This document shows positions 27,299 through 35,323 of a stretch of DNA of 64,000 nucleotides, piece after piece. A model generated the notes under the pieces. The model saw nothing but the letters and a program-made list of their open reading frames with translations, was not told where the DNA came from and searched no databases. Every line of letters starts with the position of its first letter. Position 1 is the first letter of the stretch. This stretch comes from Sphingobacteriales bacterium (GTDB lineage: Bacteria; Bacteroidota; Bacteroidia; Chitinophagales; Chitinophagaceae). A program made the translations under genes and the position numbers. The stretch lies in NCBI GenBank assembly GCA_004144185.1, contig SEFP01000002.1:744001-808000 (forward strand), written 5' to 3'.

Positions 27299-27428
27299 TG
27301 CGGGCTTCTACAGGCTCAGCCTGACAAGTCGCTTATACCGCCTAGAAGTAAGCGTGTTATTCTGAGTATGTCGAAAAACAGCCTGATAAGGCTCGTATCG
27401 TTCTCTATGCTTTGAGCGTGTCGAAGGG
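27299..27428. repeat. Further degenerate REP-like units
   Basis: Fragments related to the left-hand repeats follow: CTTCTACAGGCTCAGCCTGACA, then ATTCTGAGTATGTCGAAAAACAGCCTGA, then TTTGAGCGTGTCGAAGGG. They reach the 3' end of queE. No gene is supported between 27205 and 27433. Confidence 0.6.
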
Positions 27429-27433
27429 ACTGC

Positions 27434-28030
27434 CTACGGAATATTCAGGTACTTGTGGGTTTGCAGCGAAAGCGTCCACTGCGGATGTTGATGGATGTAG
27501 TCCAGAATCAATGGCGTCAGCTTTTCATGCTTGCTCCATTCCGGTTGCAGGTACAACCGACAGTCGGGGGATGTCATCGCAGCGTGCTGCTCGGCCCAGT
27601 CAAAATCAGACGGATGAAAAATCACCACCTTCAGCTCGCTTGCATACGGCAGTACCGCCGGCAAGGGGGCTTTGAATTTCTTCGGCGAAAGGGTTACCCA
27701 ATCAATGGCACCGGTGAGCAAGCGCGTGCCGGACGTCTCAATATGAATCTGAAACCCGGCCGCTTTGAGTCCTTTAGTCAACGGCTCCAGATTGTGCATG
27801 GCCGGCTCTCCACCGGTAATCACCGCAATGCGACCCGGATAAGCAGCAGCAGCCGCCACAATTTCATTCACCGTCATTAGTGGATGCGCGTCGATCGGCC
27901 AGCTTTCTTTCACATCGCACCATACGCAGCCCACATCGCATCCGCCCAGCCGGATAAAGTACGCTGCACGACCGCTGTGCGCGCCTTCCCCTTGCAGGGT
28001 ATAGAAATGTTCCATTACCGGATACGACAT
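27434..28030 (-). CDS. queE: 7-carboxy-7-deazaguanine synthase (radical SAM)
   Basis: The 198-aa enzyme matches QueE, which makes 7-carboxy-7-deazaguanine on the way to queuosine in tRNA. It opens with PVMEHFYTLQGEGAHSGRAA, then IRLGGCDVGCVWCDVKESWP, a QueE form of the radical-SAM cysteine cluster, and AVITGGEPAMHN for SAM binding. The C-terminus CRLYLQPEW and SLQTHKYLNIP is also typical. Length is normal for the short Bacteroidota form. No other queuosine gene is nearby. Its 3' end abuts the repeat island, and folD lies upstream on the same strand. Confidence 0.93.
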   Translation of the reverse strand: MSYPVMEHFYTLQGEGAHSGRAAYFIRLGGCDVGCVWCDVKESWPIDAHPLMTVNEIVAAAAAYPGRIAVITGGEPAMHNLEPLTKGLKAAGFQIHIETSGTRLLTGAIDWVTLSPKKFKAPLPAVLPYASELKVVIFHPSDFDWAEQHAAMTSPDCRLYLQPEWSKHEKLTPLILDYIHQHPQWTLSLQTHKYLNIP

Positions 28031-28120
28031 GATACAGACTCCTTACAAACCGTTACAAAATTTACATTCACCGCGACCGATCCGGAATTCAAGCAAACCG
28101 TCAGCGAGCGTTCCGGAACC

Positions 28121-28996
28121 TCAGGCACCAGCTTTCCAGGCTTTTAACGTGTTCATCATCAAACCGCAGATCGTCATCGGGCCCACGCCTTTGGGAACCG
28201 GAGTGATGTAGGAACACTTGGGGAAAACCGCGTCAAAATCGACATCGCCTACCAGCCGGGATCCGGATTTACGGGACGCATCTTCGATCCGGTTAATGCC
28301 TACGTCAATCACGATCGCACCTTCCTTGACCATATCGGCTGTTACAAAACGAGGCTTGCCAATAGCCGCGACAATAATGTCGGCCTGCAAACACAGTTCT
28401 TTGAGATTTTGGGTGCGCGAGTGGGTCAGCGTCACGGTTGCGTTGCCGCCGGTTCCGGAACGGCTCAGCAAAATGCTCATCGGCGTGCCCACAATATTGG
28501 ACCGGCCGATCACCACCGCATGTTTACCGCTGACGTCGATGCCATACTCGGCCAGCAGCAATTGAATGCCAAACGGCGTAGCCGGCAGATACGTAGGTTG
28601 TCCCAGCACCATGTTGCCCTGCGACACCGGATGAAAGCCGTCTACATCTTTCGCCGGATCAATCGCATTAATGATCGCGTTTTCGGAAATGTGTTTCGGT
28701 AGTGGCAGCTGAACCAGAATGCCGTCGATTTCCGGATCGGCATTCAATTCACGAATAATCTGAAGTAGTTCTGCTTCGGACGTATGGGCGTTGCGGCGGA
28801 TCAGCGTAGATCCGAAGCCGAGTGCTTCACAGGTCTTTACTTTAGAGCCTACGTACACCTGTGACGCCGGATCTTCCCCCACCAGTACGGCGGCCAGATG
28901 CGGTGCACGGCCCCGTTGAGGAATCAAAGCGGCCGCTTCTTCACGGATGCGGTCCTGAATGCGCTGCGCCGTTCCGACGCCATCAAGAAGTTGCAT
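28121..28996 (-). CDS. folD: Bifunctional methylenetetrahydrofolate dehydrogenase/cyclohydrolase
   Basis: The 291-aa protein interconverts 5,10-methylene-THF and 10-formyl-THF in the cytosol, feeding purine and formyl-Met synthesis. It shows LAAVLVGEDPASQVYVGSKVKTCE with the catalytic lysine, GILVQLPLPKHI, DPAKDVDGFHP, the Rossmann segment HAVVIGRSNIVGTPMS and GDVDFDAV with ITPVPKGVGPMT at the end. All signature residues are intact. It lies 90 bp upstream of queE with a TTCCGGAA palindrome between. Confidence 0.96.
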   Translation of the reverse strand: MQLLDGVGTAQRIQDRIREEAAALIPQRGRAPHLAAVLVGEDPASQVYVGSKVKTCEALGFGSTLIRRNAHTSEAELLQIIRELNADPEIDGILVQLPLPKHISENAIINAIDPAKDVDGFHPVSQGNMVLGQPTYLPATPFGIQLLLAEYGIDVSGKHAVVIGRSNIVGTPMSILLSRSGTGGNATVTLTHSRTQNLKELCLQADIIVAAIGKPRFVTADMVKEGAIVIDVGINRIEDASRKSGSRLVGDVDFDAVFPKCSYITPVPKGVGPMTICGLMMNTLKAWKAGA

Positions 28997-29066
28997 GGCC
29001 GCGAAGGTACGAAAAGCGGTTGCGGCTTTTCCGGAAACAGAGCCTTCGATACAAGAGTGTCTGAAT

Positions 29067-29384
29067 TTATTTCACGTCTTTGGCACCCCAGTCTTTGAGC
29101 CAGCCAATGCATTTTTCGCGCACATCGCCCTGAATCAGGATTAATCCTTCTTTAGCTGAACCGCCGGTACCAGCTTTGGTTTTCAGGAGTTTGGCCAGTG
29201 CTTCCAGTGCGGCATCCGGTCCTGCAAATCCGGCGATCACTGTTGTAGGCTTCCCGTTGCGCTTTTCCAGCCGGAGGCGCAATTTTTGCGCCTGTGGAGG
29301 CAGCTCGGTTGTTTCTTTGGGTGCTTCCGGACGGAAACCGGGATCGGTGCTATACACCAGTCCTCCGGTTTTAGATTTTGCCAT
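29067..29384 (-). CDS. SUI1/eIF1-like translation factor (YciH family)
   Basis: The 105-aa product has the SUI1 core: LRLRLEKRNGKPTTVIAGFAG, LEALAKLLKTKAGTGGSAKEG and ILIQGDVREKCIGWLKDWG. Members bind the small ribosomal subunit and may proofread initiation; the bacterial role is only partly known. ATG 29384 (MAKSKTGGLVYSTDPGF) is clearly the start, as the family opens this way. A TATCTTTG promoter box lies 13 bp upstream. It is separate from folD. Confidence 0.9.
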   Translation of the reverse strand: MAKSKTGGLVYSTDPGFRPEAPKETTELPPQAQKLRLRLEKRNGKPTTVIAGFAGPDAALEALAKLLKTKAGTGGSAKEGLILIQGDVREKCIGWLKDWGAKDVK

Positions 29385-29397
29385 ACTCGTAAAAAAC

Positions 29398-29405
29398 CAA
29401 AGATA
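29398..29405 (-). promoter_or_regulatory. Candidate promoter box TATCTTTG of the SUI1-like gene
   Basis: The minus strand has an exact TAnnTTTG match 13 bases before the ATG at 29384. Confidence 0.45.
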
Positions 29406-29457
29406 GCAGTGCCCGGTCAACCTCTTTTCCGGAATTTGTAGTCCTTATTCTTCGCTT

Positions 29458-30864
29458 ATGTCCTTTCTGCAAAAATTCTTTCAGCTGCTGGACCCCACCC
29501 CGCTACGGCCCAAACGCCGGGCGCCCATCACCATCCGGAAAACCCAGCCCATGCCTGCGGTACAGGAGACCTTGATAGGCCCTCCACTGGAGGGGCTGGA
29601 ATACATTCAGTTTGGCCACTTCAGCGACAACAACCGTACGCCTGCACAGAAAGAGTACTGGGGAGAAGCACAAACCCTGTTTGAAGCCAAAAAATATACC
29701 GAGTCGTTGCAGGTGTTTCTGCAATATCTGTTTGATAAAAAAGAAGCGGCCGTAGCCTGGCATACGGCCGCCGATGGCATCCTGCATTTCGAGCTTTCAC
29801 AGGGCACCCGGCTGATTACCGGCGCCTTCGATGGCCGGTTTCTGCATGCAGCTGCACCCCTGGCCCGCACCCAGAATGCGGGGACCGCAGTGATGCGCCG
29901 GTTGCTGGAATTGAATTATGAACTGCGCTACACCAGCGTCGGCATGAGCAGTGAAGGCATTTTTTACCTGGTATTTGATACCGATGCCGAAACCGCCAGT
30001 CCGCACAAGCTGTTTGCAGGACTGGAAGAACTCGCTATTAAAGCAGACCGGCAGGACGATAGTCTGCTGACCGATTTTGAAAACCTGGAGCCGGTTGGTG
30101 AAGCCCTTATCGAGCCGCTGTCCGATCAGGAGATCAAAACCAAAGTGCTCGCGTTCCGGAACTGGATTCAGCATGCGTTGCAAATGGCCGATACCTTTGA
30201 CGTAGATACCTATGCCGGGGCCATTGCCGAACTATACCTCACTACTATTTACCGGCTCGACTTCCTGCTGTCGCCCGACGGACGGCTGATGCTGGAAATC
30301 GAACGTATTTCCGGATTGTACTGGCGTCAGAAAGACAAAGCTGTAGTGCTGCGCAACCGCGAGATTAAGGCTGCACTGGAACAACTGCTTCAGTGGACGC
30401 CGGACGAGATCAGCCAGTGTCTACACCGGACCCGCAGTACCTTCTCCCTCACCGATGATCCGCAACCCGACAAAATGCGCGATCACATTCTGGGGTCGCT
30501 GAAGAGTTCAGAAACCTATGAAGCGCGCCACCAGAAACAGCTGGCTGCCTGCCTGCTGGAATACGGACCGCTCTACAATCTGTATCTCTACACGATGCCC
30601 GATGTTATCCGCGATCTTTCGATCGTACTGTTTGCAGTCTGGCATCCCCGCTACTTCAACGATTTGGGACTTCGGAAACCCTTCTACGACATCCAGACCC
30701 ACAAGCTTGCCGAAAGGCACATCAAGGAAACGGTACAGGCACTGATCAAACCGTGGAAAGAAACGTTTCCATCGCTGGCATTTGACCTGTCGAAAGTCAG
30801 CTTCCGGAACCGCTACGAGTTTGGCCGCAGCTATGCTGCGCAGCTGGCACAGGTTGTTATCTAA
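29458..30864 (+). CDS. Unrecognised 468-aa cytosolic protein
   Basis: The frame is long and codon use is like its neighbours, so it is a real gene, but I do not recognise a family. There is no signal peptide or membrane helix. The first 60 residues are basic and proline-rich. Residues about 65-95 (YWGEAQTLFEAKKYTESLQVFLQYLF) look like a single TPR-type helix pair. Residues about 95-190 are mixed alpha/beta (ILHFELSQGTRLITGAFDGRFL), recalling YbjN-type folds. The C-terminal 200 residues are mostly helical, with a conserved-looking ending (FRNRYEFGRSYAAQLAQVV). It is divergent from the SUI1-like gene, and its stop overlaps that of the IS3-derived gene by three bases. Confidence 0.6.
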   Translation: MSFLQKFFQLLDPTPLRPKRRAPITIRKTQPMPAVQETLIGPPLEGLEYIQFGHFSDNNRTPAQKEYWGEAQTLFEAKKYTESLQVFLQYLFDKKEAAVAWHTAADGILHFELSQGTRLITGAFDGRFLHAAAPLARTQNAGTAVMRRLLELNYELRYTSVGMSSEGIFYLVFDTDAETASPHKLFAGLEELAIKADRQDDSLLTDFENLEPVGEALIEPLSDQEIKTKVLAFRNWIQHALQMADTFDVDTYAGAIAELYLTTIYRLDFLLSPDGRLMLEIERISGLYWRQKDKAVVLRNREIKAALEQLLQWTPDEISQCLHRTRSTFSLTDDPQPDKMRDHILGSLKSSETYEARHQKQLAACLLEYGPLYNLYLYTMPDVIRDLSIVLFAVWHPRYFNDLGLRKPFYDIQTHKLAERHIKETVQALIKPWKETFPSLAFDLSKVSFRNRYEFGRSYAAQLAQVVI

Positions 30865-31862
30865 AAAAGCGATTCGCTGGCCCACGCGTCCAAGGAAGCA
30901 CTGGCTGCAATCGAAGCCACTACCGTTCCGGAAAGAGCATTCCACTCGGCTGCGTTTTCTTCTTTACCAAACGTAAACGTCTGAAGACCGACCTGCTGTT
31001 GCATGGCCCAGCGCAGCACTTCGCGGGCGGTAAACGGCGCAATGCCGGGCACCCGCAGTTTTCGGGGCATACCGGCCTGCGCAGCCGTTTCCGTAAGGAA
31101 TTGAATAAGCGTCGTTTCACCGGCAGCACCGTCCGTTTCCAAAATAGGGATCGCCCCCAAACCGGCCTGGTCAACGGTATCAGCGGCATACAGGATGGTT
31201 CCGGAAGCAGTTATGGCAAGACCCAATGTCCAAACGGCATCAGGGCGTTGGCGTCGTAACAGTCCGTCGCGTCCGGCGGGCCGGACAACAGGCGTGGCTT
31301 TTTTACGGGCGCGGCGCTGGTATAACCGGCCTTCCTTGTAGATCCGGCGGATTTGCTTGCGTGGCCATTTGGGAGCAATGCGCCGCAGCAATACGATCAG
31401 TTCTTCAAACTGCCGCGACGGATCTTCTTCCAGCAACCGGCACAGGGTTTCATAGACCTCACGGTCGTCGGCCTCGGGCTTACGTACTTTATGCTCAAAC
31501 GCTTCTACCGAAAGTCCGGCGATGGCACAGGCCTGTGCAATGGAGACCGTATGCTTGCGTACCAGCTGGCGCACGATGGCCTGCCGTACGGAAGTTGCTT
31601 CGTCAACTACCGCGAGCGCATCCTGCAGCATTTGCCACCGGGCCGTGCCACTCCGCTGTGCAGCAATTTCTACGACGACTGGTGCGGCTTCAATTGCTGT
31701 TTCGGTAATGGCTTCCGCTTCCGGAAACTCGGCCAGCCAGTTGTACAGTGTAGCCCGCGAAATACCGGCCTGTTCCATTACCTGCTTTACGCTAAGCGCA
31801 CCGCTACGGCGTTGCTTGACCCATTGCAGCCGTTGTTCCTCGTCGTATCGGTGGACATTCAT
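30861..31862 (-). CDS. IS3-type transposase-derived protein without a recognisable catalytic triad
   Basis: The 333-aa protein combines the parts of an IS3 element in one frame. An OrfA-like helix-turn-helix is at residues 1-60 (VKQVMEQAGISRATLYNWL). A middle region follows (VRKHTVSIAQACAIAGLSVEAF), then an OrfB-like HTH_21 segment (LLRRIAPKWPRKQIRRIYKEGRLYQRRARK), then a region that aligns with the RNase H-like integrase core (DAVWTLGLAITASGTILYAA to FTFGKEENAAEWNAL). At the usual acidic positions I see leucine in VWTLGLAIT where W-x-x-D-I-T is expected, and RVPGIAPFT where HSDNGSQYT is expected, so the DDE triad looks lost. No terminal inverted repeats flank it. It is likely a domesticated DNA-binding protein. 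Confidence 0.7.
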   Translation of the reverse strand: MNVHRYDEEQRLQWVKQRRSGALSVKQVMEQAGISRATLYNWLAEFPEAEAITETAIEAAPVVVEIAAQRSGTARWQMLQDALAVVDEATSVRQAIVRQLVRKHTVSIAQACAIAGLSVEAFEHKVRKPEADDREVYETLCRLLEEDPSRQFEELIVLLRRIAPKWPRKQIRRIYKEGRLYQRRARKKATPVVRPAGRDGLLRRQRPDAVWTLGLAITASGTILYAADTVDQAGLGAIPILETDGAAGETTLIQFLTETAAQAGMPRKLRVPGIAPFTAREVLRWAMQQQVGLQTFTFGKEENAAEWNALSGTVVASIAASASLDAWASESLF

Positions 31863-31897
31863 TTCCGGAAAGTAAAAAGCCTGCGGTTACGTCTGGC

Positions 31898-32884
31898 CTA
31901 AGGTACTTCTACAGCGTTTAGAACGGCATCCAGTACCTGAGACATCTGGATGCCTTCGGCTTCAGCCTCATAGCTGAGTCCCAGCCGGTGACGCAGTACG
32001 TCCGGGAATACCGCCCGTACATCGTCCGGAATCACATAGGCGCGGCGTTTCAGAAAGGCCCGGGCTTTGGCTGCATGCGCCAGTCCGATCGACGCCCGTG
32101 GCGAAGCGCCATAGGAAATGTAAGGCTTCCACTTTTCCAACCGGTTTTCGGCCGGATAGCGGGTTGCAAAAACAAGATTTACAATATAGTTTTCGATCTT
32201 CTCGTCCATGTACAGTTCCCGTATCAGCTGCCGTGCCTGCAGCAGCGTTTGCGGCGATACGACCGGCTGGATCGGTGGCACCCCATTGGGCAACAGTGAC
32301 TGGCGGATAATTTGTTTTTCGTCTTCTTTTTCCGGATACCCGACCAGCACTTTCATCAGAAACCGGTCGGCCTGTGCTTCCGGAAGTTCGTAGGTTCCTT
32401 CCTGCTCAATCGGGTTTTGAGTTGCCAGCACCAGGAAAGGTTCGTCCAGCCGGAAGGTAGTGTCGCCGATGGTGACCTGCCGTTCCTGCATGGCTTCGAG
32501 CAATGCACTCTGCACCTTGGCCGGTGCGCGGTTGATTTCATCGGCCAGAATCAGGTTGGCGAAGATGGGACCTTTGCGCACCGAGAAACTGTGCTCCTGC
32601 GGATTGTAAATGGTGGTGCCCAGCACATCGGCAGGCAACAGATCAGGGGTAAACTGAATTCGCGAAAACCGGGCATCAATGGCGGCTGCCAAGCTTTTCA
32701 CTACCAGCGTTTTAGCCAGTCCGGGAACACCTTCCAGCAATACGTGGCCGCCGGCCAGCAGACTGATCAACAGCCGTTCTACCAGATGCTGCTGCCCGAC
32801 CACCTGTGTAGCCAAGGATTGGGTCAGGGCATCTACAAAAGCAGATTCCCGTTCGATGCGGGCCGAAAGTGCTTGCAAATCCAT
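31898..32884 (-). CDS. MoxR-family AAA+ ATPase
   Basis: The 328-aa protein has the MoxR pattern: VVGQQHLVERLLISLLAGGHVLLEG, the Walker A GVPGLAKT near residue 55, Walker B LILADEINRAP with KVQSALLEAMQERQVT, sensor FLVLATQNPIEQEGTYELPEAQ and the C-terminal lid with SPRASIGLAHAAKARA. MoxR ATPases act as chaperones or metal-insertion helpers, usually beside von Willebrand factor A proteins. Here no such partner is seen; neighbours are a glycosyltransferase (80 bp upstream) and the IS3-derived gene (35 bp downstream). A TAGCTTTG box lies just before the ATG, so it may have its own promoter. Confidence 0.92.
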   Translation of the reverse strand: MDLQALSARIERESAFVDALTQSLATQVVGQQHLVERLLISLLAGGHVLLEGVPGLAKTLVVKSLAAAIDARFSRIQFTPDLLPADVLGTTIYNPQEHSFSVRKGPIFANLILADEINRAPAKVQSALLEAMQERQVTIGDTTFRLDEPFLVLATQNPIEQEGTYELPEAQADRFLMKVLVGYPEKEDEKQIIRQSLLPNGVPPIQPVVSPQTLLQARQLIRELYMDEKIENYIVNLVFATRYPAENRLEKWKPYISYGASPRASIGLAHAAKARAFLKRRAYVIPDDVRAVFPDVLRHRLGLSYEAEAEGIQMSQVLDAVLNAVEVP

Positions 32885-32891
32885 AGGACCA

Positions 32892-32899
32892 CAAAGCTA
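32892..32899 (-). promoter_or_regulatory. Candidate promoter box TAGCTTTG of the MoxR gene
   Basis: The minus strand has an exact TAnnTTTG match seven bases before the ATG at 32884. Confidence 0.4.
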
Positions 32900-32963
32900 A
32901 GGCAAGGGCTCTCATTTCGGCTTCAGGTTCCGAAAGGGTCCGTTGCAGTGCTTCCGGACGTTT

Positions 32964-33713
32964 TTAACGGGCGCGGTGGTACAGCGAACTTTTAACCAGC
33001 CCCCATTTGTGAAGGCGATGCACCAGGCTCACCCGCAGTACACCCAGGCCGTACTTAGAGCTACGCGCAAAGTTGATGGAAGAGGCTTCCTCAAAATATT
33101 TGGTCGGGCAGGTCACTTCACCGATCTCAAAACCGTTCATAAAGATCTGCGAGATCATCTCGTTGTCAAATACGAAATCGTCAGAGTTGTGGGTAAAATC
33201 GATGCTTTGAATGACCTCTTTACTAAACGCCCGGTAACCGGTATGATATTCCGATAGCTTTTCGCCAATCAGGAGGTTTTGGAACATGGTCAGAAACCGG
33301 TTGGCGACATACTTATACATCGGCATCCCACCTTTGAGCGCACCCTTACCTAGAATACGCGATCCGAATGACACCGGATACACGTCGTAAGCGATCATAG
33401 CGGCCATGGAATGAAGCAGGGTCGGCGTATACTGATAATCCGGATGCAGCATCACAACGATATCTGCACCCAGTTCCATTGCTTTGGCATAGCAGCTTTT
33501 CTGGTTGCCACCGTAGCCCCGGTTGACCGGATGCCGCACGATATGCCGGATGCCGATCTGCTCAGCGACTTCCACCGTATTGTCGGGACTGTTATCATCG
33601 ACCAAGACTACATCATCTACAATGTCGAAGGGAATTTCACGGTAGGTACGTTCCAGTGTCAAGGCTGCGCGATACGCCGGTAGGACTACGATTATTTTTT
33701 TGCCGTTGAGCAT
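32964..33713 (-). CDS. Family 2 glycosyltransferase (dolichol-phosphate-mannose-synthase-like)
   Basis: The 249-aa protein has a GT-A fold: KIIVVLPAYRAALTLERTYREIP, VVLVDDNSPDNTVEVAEQIG with the DD nucleotide-sugar motif, NRGYGGNQKSCYAKAMELGADIVVMLHPDYQY and GYRAFSKEVI. It lacks a C-terminal membrane domain, so it is a soluble or peripheral enzyme that probably loads a sugar onto a polyprenyl phosphate. Donor and acceptor are unknown. It is 80 bp upstream of the MoxR gene on the same strand. Confidence 0.9.
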   Translation of the reverse strand: MLNGKKIIVVLPAYRAALTLERTYREIPFDIVDDVVLVDDNSPDNTVEVAEQIGIRHIVRHPVNRGYGGNQKSCYAKAMELGADIVVMLHPDYQYTPTLLHSMAAMIAYDVYPVSFGSRILGKGALKGGMPMYKYVANRFLTMFQNLLIGEKLSEYHTGYRAFSKEVIQSIDFTHNSDDFVFDNEMISQIFMNGFEIGEVTCPTKYFEEASSINFARSSKYGLGVLRVSLVHRLHKWGLVKSSLYHRAR

Positions 33714-33748
33714 AAGTGGGCGAAAATAAGTCAGGAAACGGTGGTTTA

Positions 33749-34234
33749 CTAGGTACGGCTGCCCGCATCAAAGACTTCAGTGGCCGACATCTTCATACCG
33801 GTAACGACCAGATTGCTGGTGGTATGTGCCAGCAGCACGCCCGTTTCGTTGTAAACATGCACTTCGGCGTTGATGATTTTTTTACCTTCCCGGACAATCC
33901 GGCTCCGGGCTTGAATCACTTCCCCGACCCGGGCGGTATAGAGAAAATCCGTGTTCAGATTGACAGTGGTATAATGTTGTTCCAGTCCCAGGCTGATAAT
34001 GGCCCAGCCGATAGCCTCATCGCACAACGTAGCCATCATCCCCCCGTGGATACCGCCATACGGGTTGGCCATTTCGGGCCGCACCGGCATCGACAGCATC
34101 GCCTCACCGCGGGCCACTTCTTCAAGCGTCATTCCCAGCCAGTTGCCGGTCGGAGAACGGGTATCCTGCACTTTTTTATGCAGATAGCGCTCCCGCATCT
34201 GATTGAGAATGACATCGGGGTGGGTAGACGACAT
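33749..34234 (-). CDS. PaaI-family hotdog thioesterase
   Basis: The 161-aa protein has the hotdog-fold signature: NPYGGIHGGMMATLCDEAIGWAI, with the Asn/His-Gly-Gly and Asp or Glu residues used for acyl-CoA hydrolysis, then YTTVNLNTDFLYTARVGEVIQARSRIV and KIINAEVHVYNETGVLLAHTTSNLV. Such enzymes cleave aromatic or medium-chain acyl-CoA. The substrate is not deducible. It is divergent from oxyR with about 120 bp between, and carries a TACTTTTG promoter box. Confidence 0.88.
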   Translation of the reverse strand: MSSTHPDVILNQMRERYLHKKVQDTRSPTGNWLGMTLEEVARGEAMLSMPVRPEMANPYGGIHGGMMATLCDEAIGWAIISLGLEQHYTTVNLNTDFLYTARVGEVIQARSRIVREGKKIINAEVHVYNETGVLLAHTTSNLVVTGMKMSATEVFDAGSRT

Positions 34235-34272
34235 GGCCTGTGCAAAAAAAGTTCCGGAATAAAATAAAGCCG

Positions 34273-34280
34273 CAAAAGTA
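34273..34280 (-). promoter_or_regulatory. Candidate promoter box TACTTTTG of the thioesterase gene
   Basis: An exact TAnnTTTG match on the minus strand, 38 bases before the ATG at 34234. The divergent oxyR has a TATTTTCG variant on the plus strand within the next 45 bases. Confidence 0.45.
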
Positions 34281-34357
34281 CTTCTTCGGATGGGCGGACA
34301 AACCCATCGGCCTTATTTTCGTTCTTTCATCGTCGGTTTTATCCCTTTTCAACAATC

Positions 34358-35323
34358 ATGACCATCACCCAGCTCGAGTATATTGTAGGCGTAGCCACCT
34401 ACCAGAGTTTTGTGGCTGCTGCTGAGAAATGCTTTGTCACCCAGCCCACCCTGAGTATGCAGATCCAGAAGCTGGAGGAAGAGCTGGGGATTAAAATCTT
34501 TGACCGGACCAAACATCCGATTGCAGTAACGGACGCCGGTAAAGCAGTGGTTGCTCAGGCCAAAACGGCCTTGGCTGAAATCCGGAAAATCCATGCAATC
34601 ATTCAGGATCAGGAAGGTTTGATTACAGGCCGGTTCCGGCTGGCGGTGATTCCGACCCTGGCCCCCACCCTGATTCCGCAACTGCTGAGTGCGTTTAACC
34701 AATCGCATCCGGGCGTGCAACTGCTGATCCGGGAAATGGAAACACAGGCGCTGATCAAAGCCCTCCGGGACAATGAAATAGACGTCGGATTGCTGAGTTT
34801 GCCGGTAGAAGCCGCGGGCATCCGGGAACATCCCATTTTTGAAGAGCCGCTGGTCGCGTATTTCTCCGAAACCGGTTGCGAAGCGGCCTTGGCTAAAAAG
34901 CGGATTTCACCAGCCGATGTAGACCTCCGCCGGATCTGGATGCTGAATGAAGGCCATTGCCTGCGCAATCAGGTGCTGGACCTGTGCAGCGATTACCTTG
35001 ATACCCTTCAGGCCGATCAGCCGTTTCGCTATGACAGCAGCAATGTAGAAACCCTGCACCGGATGGTAGATGCCAATCCCGGTACGCTGACCATTCTTCC
35101 GGAACTGTCGCTGCAGTCATTCAATGAGGATATGCTCGACCGCGTCCGGTATTTCGAAGATCCGGAACCGGTGCGGGAAGTAGGACTGGCAACAACCGAG
35201 TATTTTGTGCATAGCAGCCTGCTGGAAAAGCTCAGCGACACCCTGACGAGCCTGATTCCGGAAAAAATGCGGACCCAGAAGAAAGGTCGGAGAGTGCTTC
35301 GGATTCAAAGCGCCCGGCTGTAA
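34358..35323 (+). CDS. oxyR: Hydrogen peroxide-responsive LysR regulator OxyR
   Basis: The 321-aa protein is a LysR regulator: the helix-turn-helix lies in ITQLEYIVGVATYQSFVAAAEKCFVTQPTLSMQIQKLEEEL, followed by the effector domain. Two cysteines nine residues apart in NEGHCLRNQVLDLC (about residues 201 and 210) match the peroxide-sensing pair C199 and C208 of E. coli OxyR, so a disulfide switch is expected. It should activate catalase, alkyl hydroperoxide reductase or dps genes elsewhere; none is in this window. Its 3' end meets the spermidine-synthase-like gene with no gap. Confidence 0.93.
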   Translation: MTITQLEYIVGVATYQSFVAAAEKCFVTQPTLSMQIQKLEEELGIKIFDRTKHPIAVTDAGKAVVAQAKTALAEIRKIHAIIQDQEGLITGRFRLAVIPTLAPTLIPQLLSAFNQSHPGVQLLIREMETQALIKALRDNEIDVGLLSLPVEAAGIREHPIFEEPLVAYFSETGCEAALAKKRISPADVDLRRIWMLNEGHCLRNQVLDLCSDYLDTLQADQPFRYDSSNVETLHRMVDANPGTLTILPELSLQSFNEDMLDRVRYFEDPEPVREVGLATTEYFVHSSLLEKLSDTLTSLIPEKMRTQKKGRRVLRIQSARL

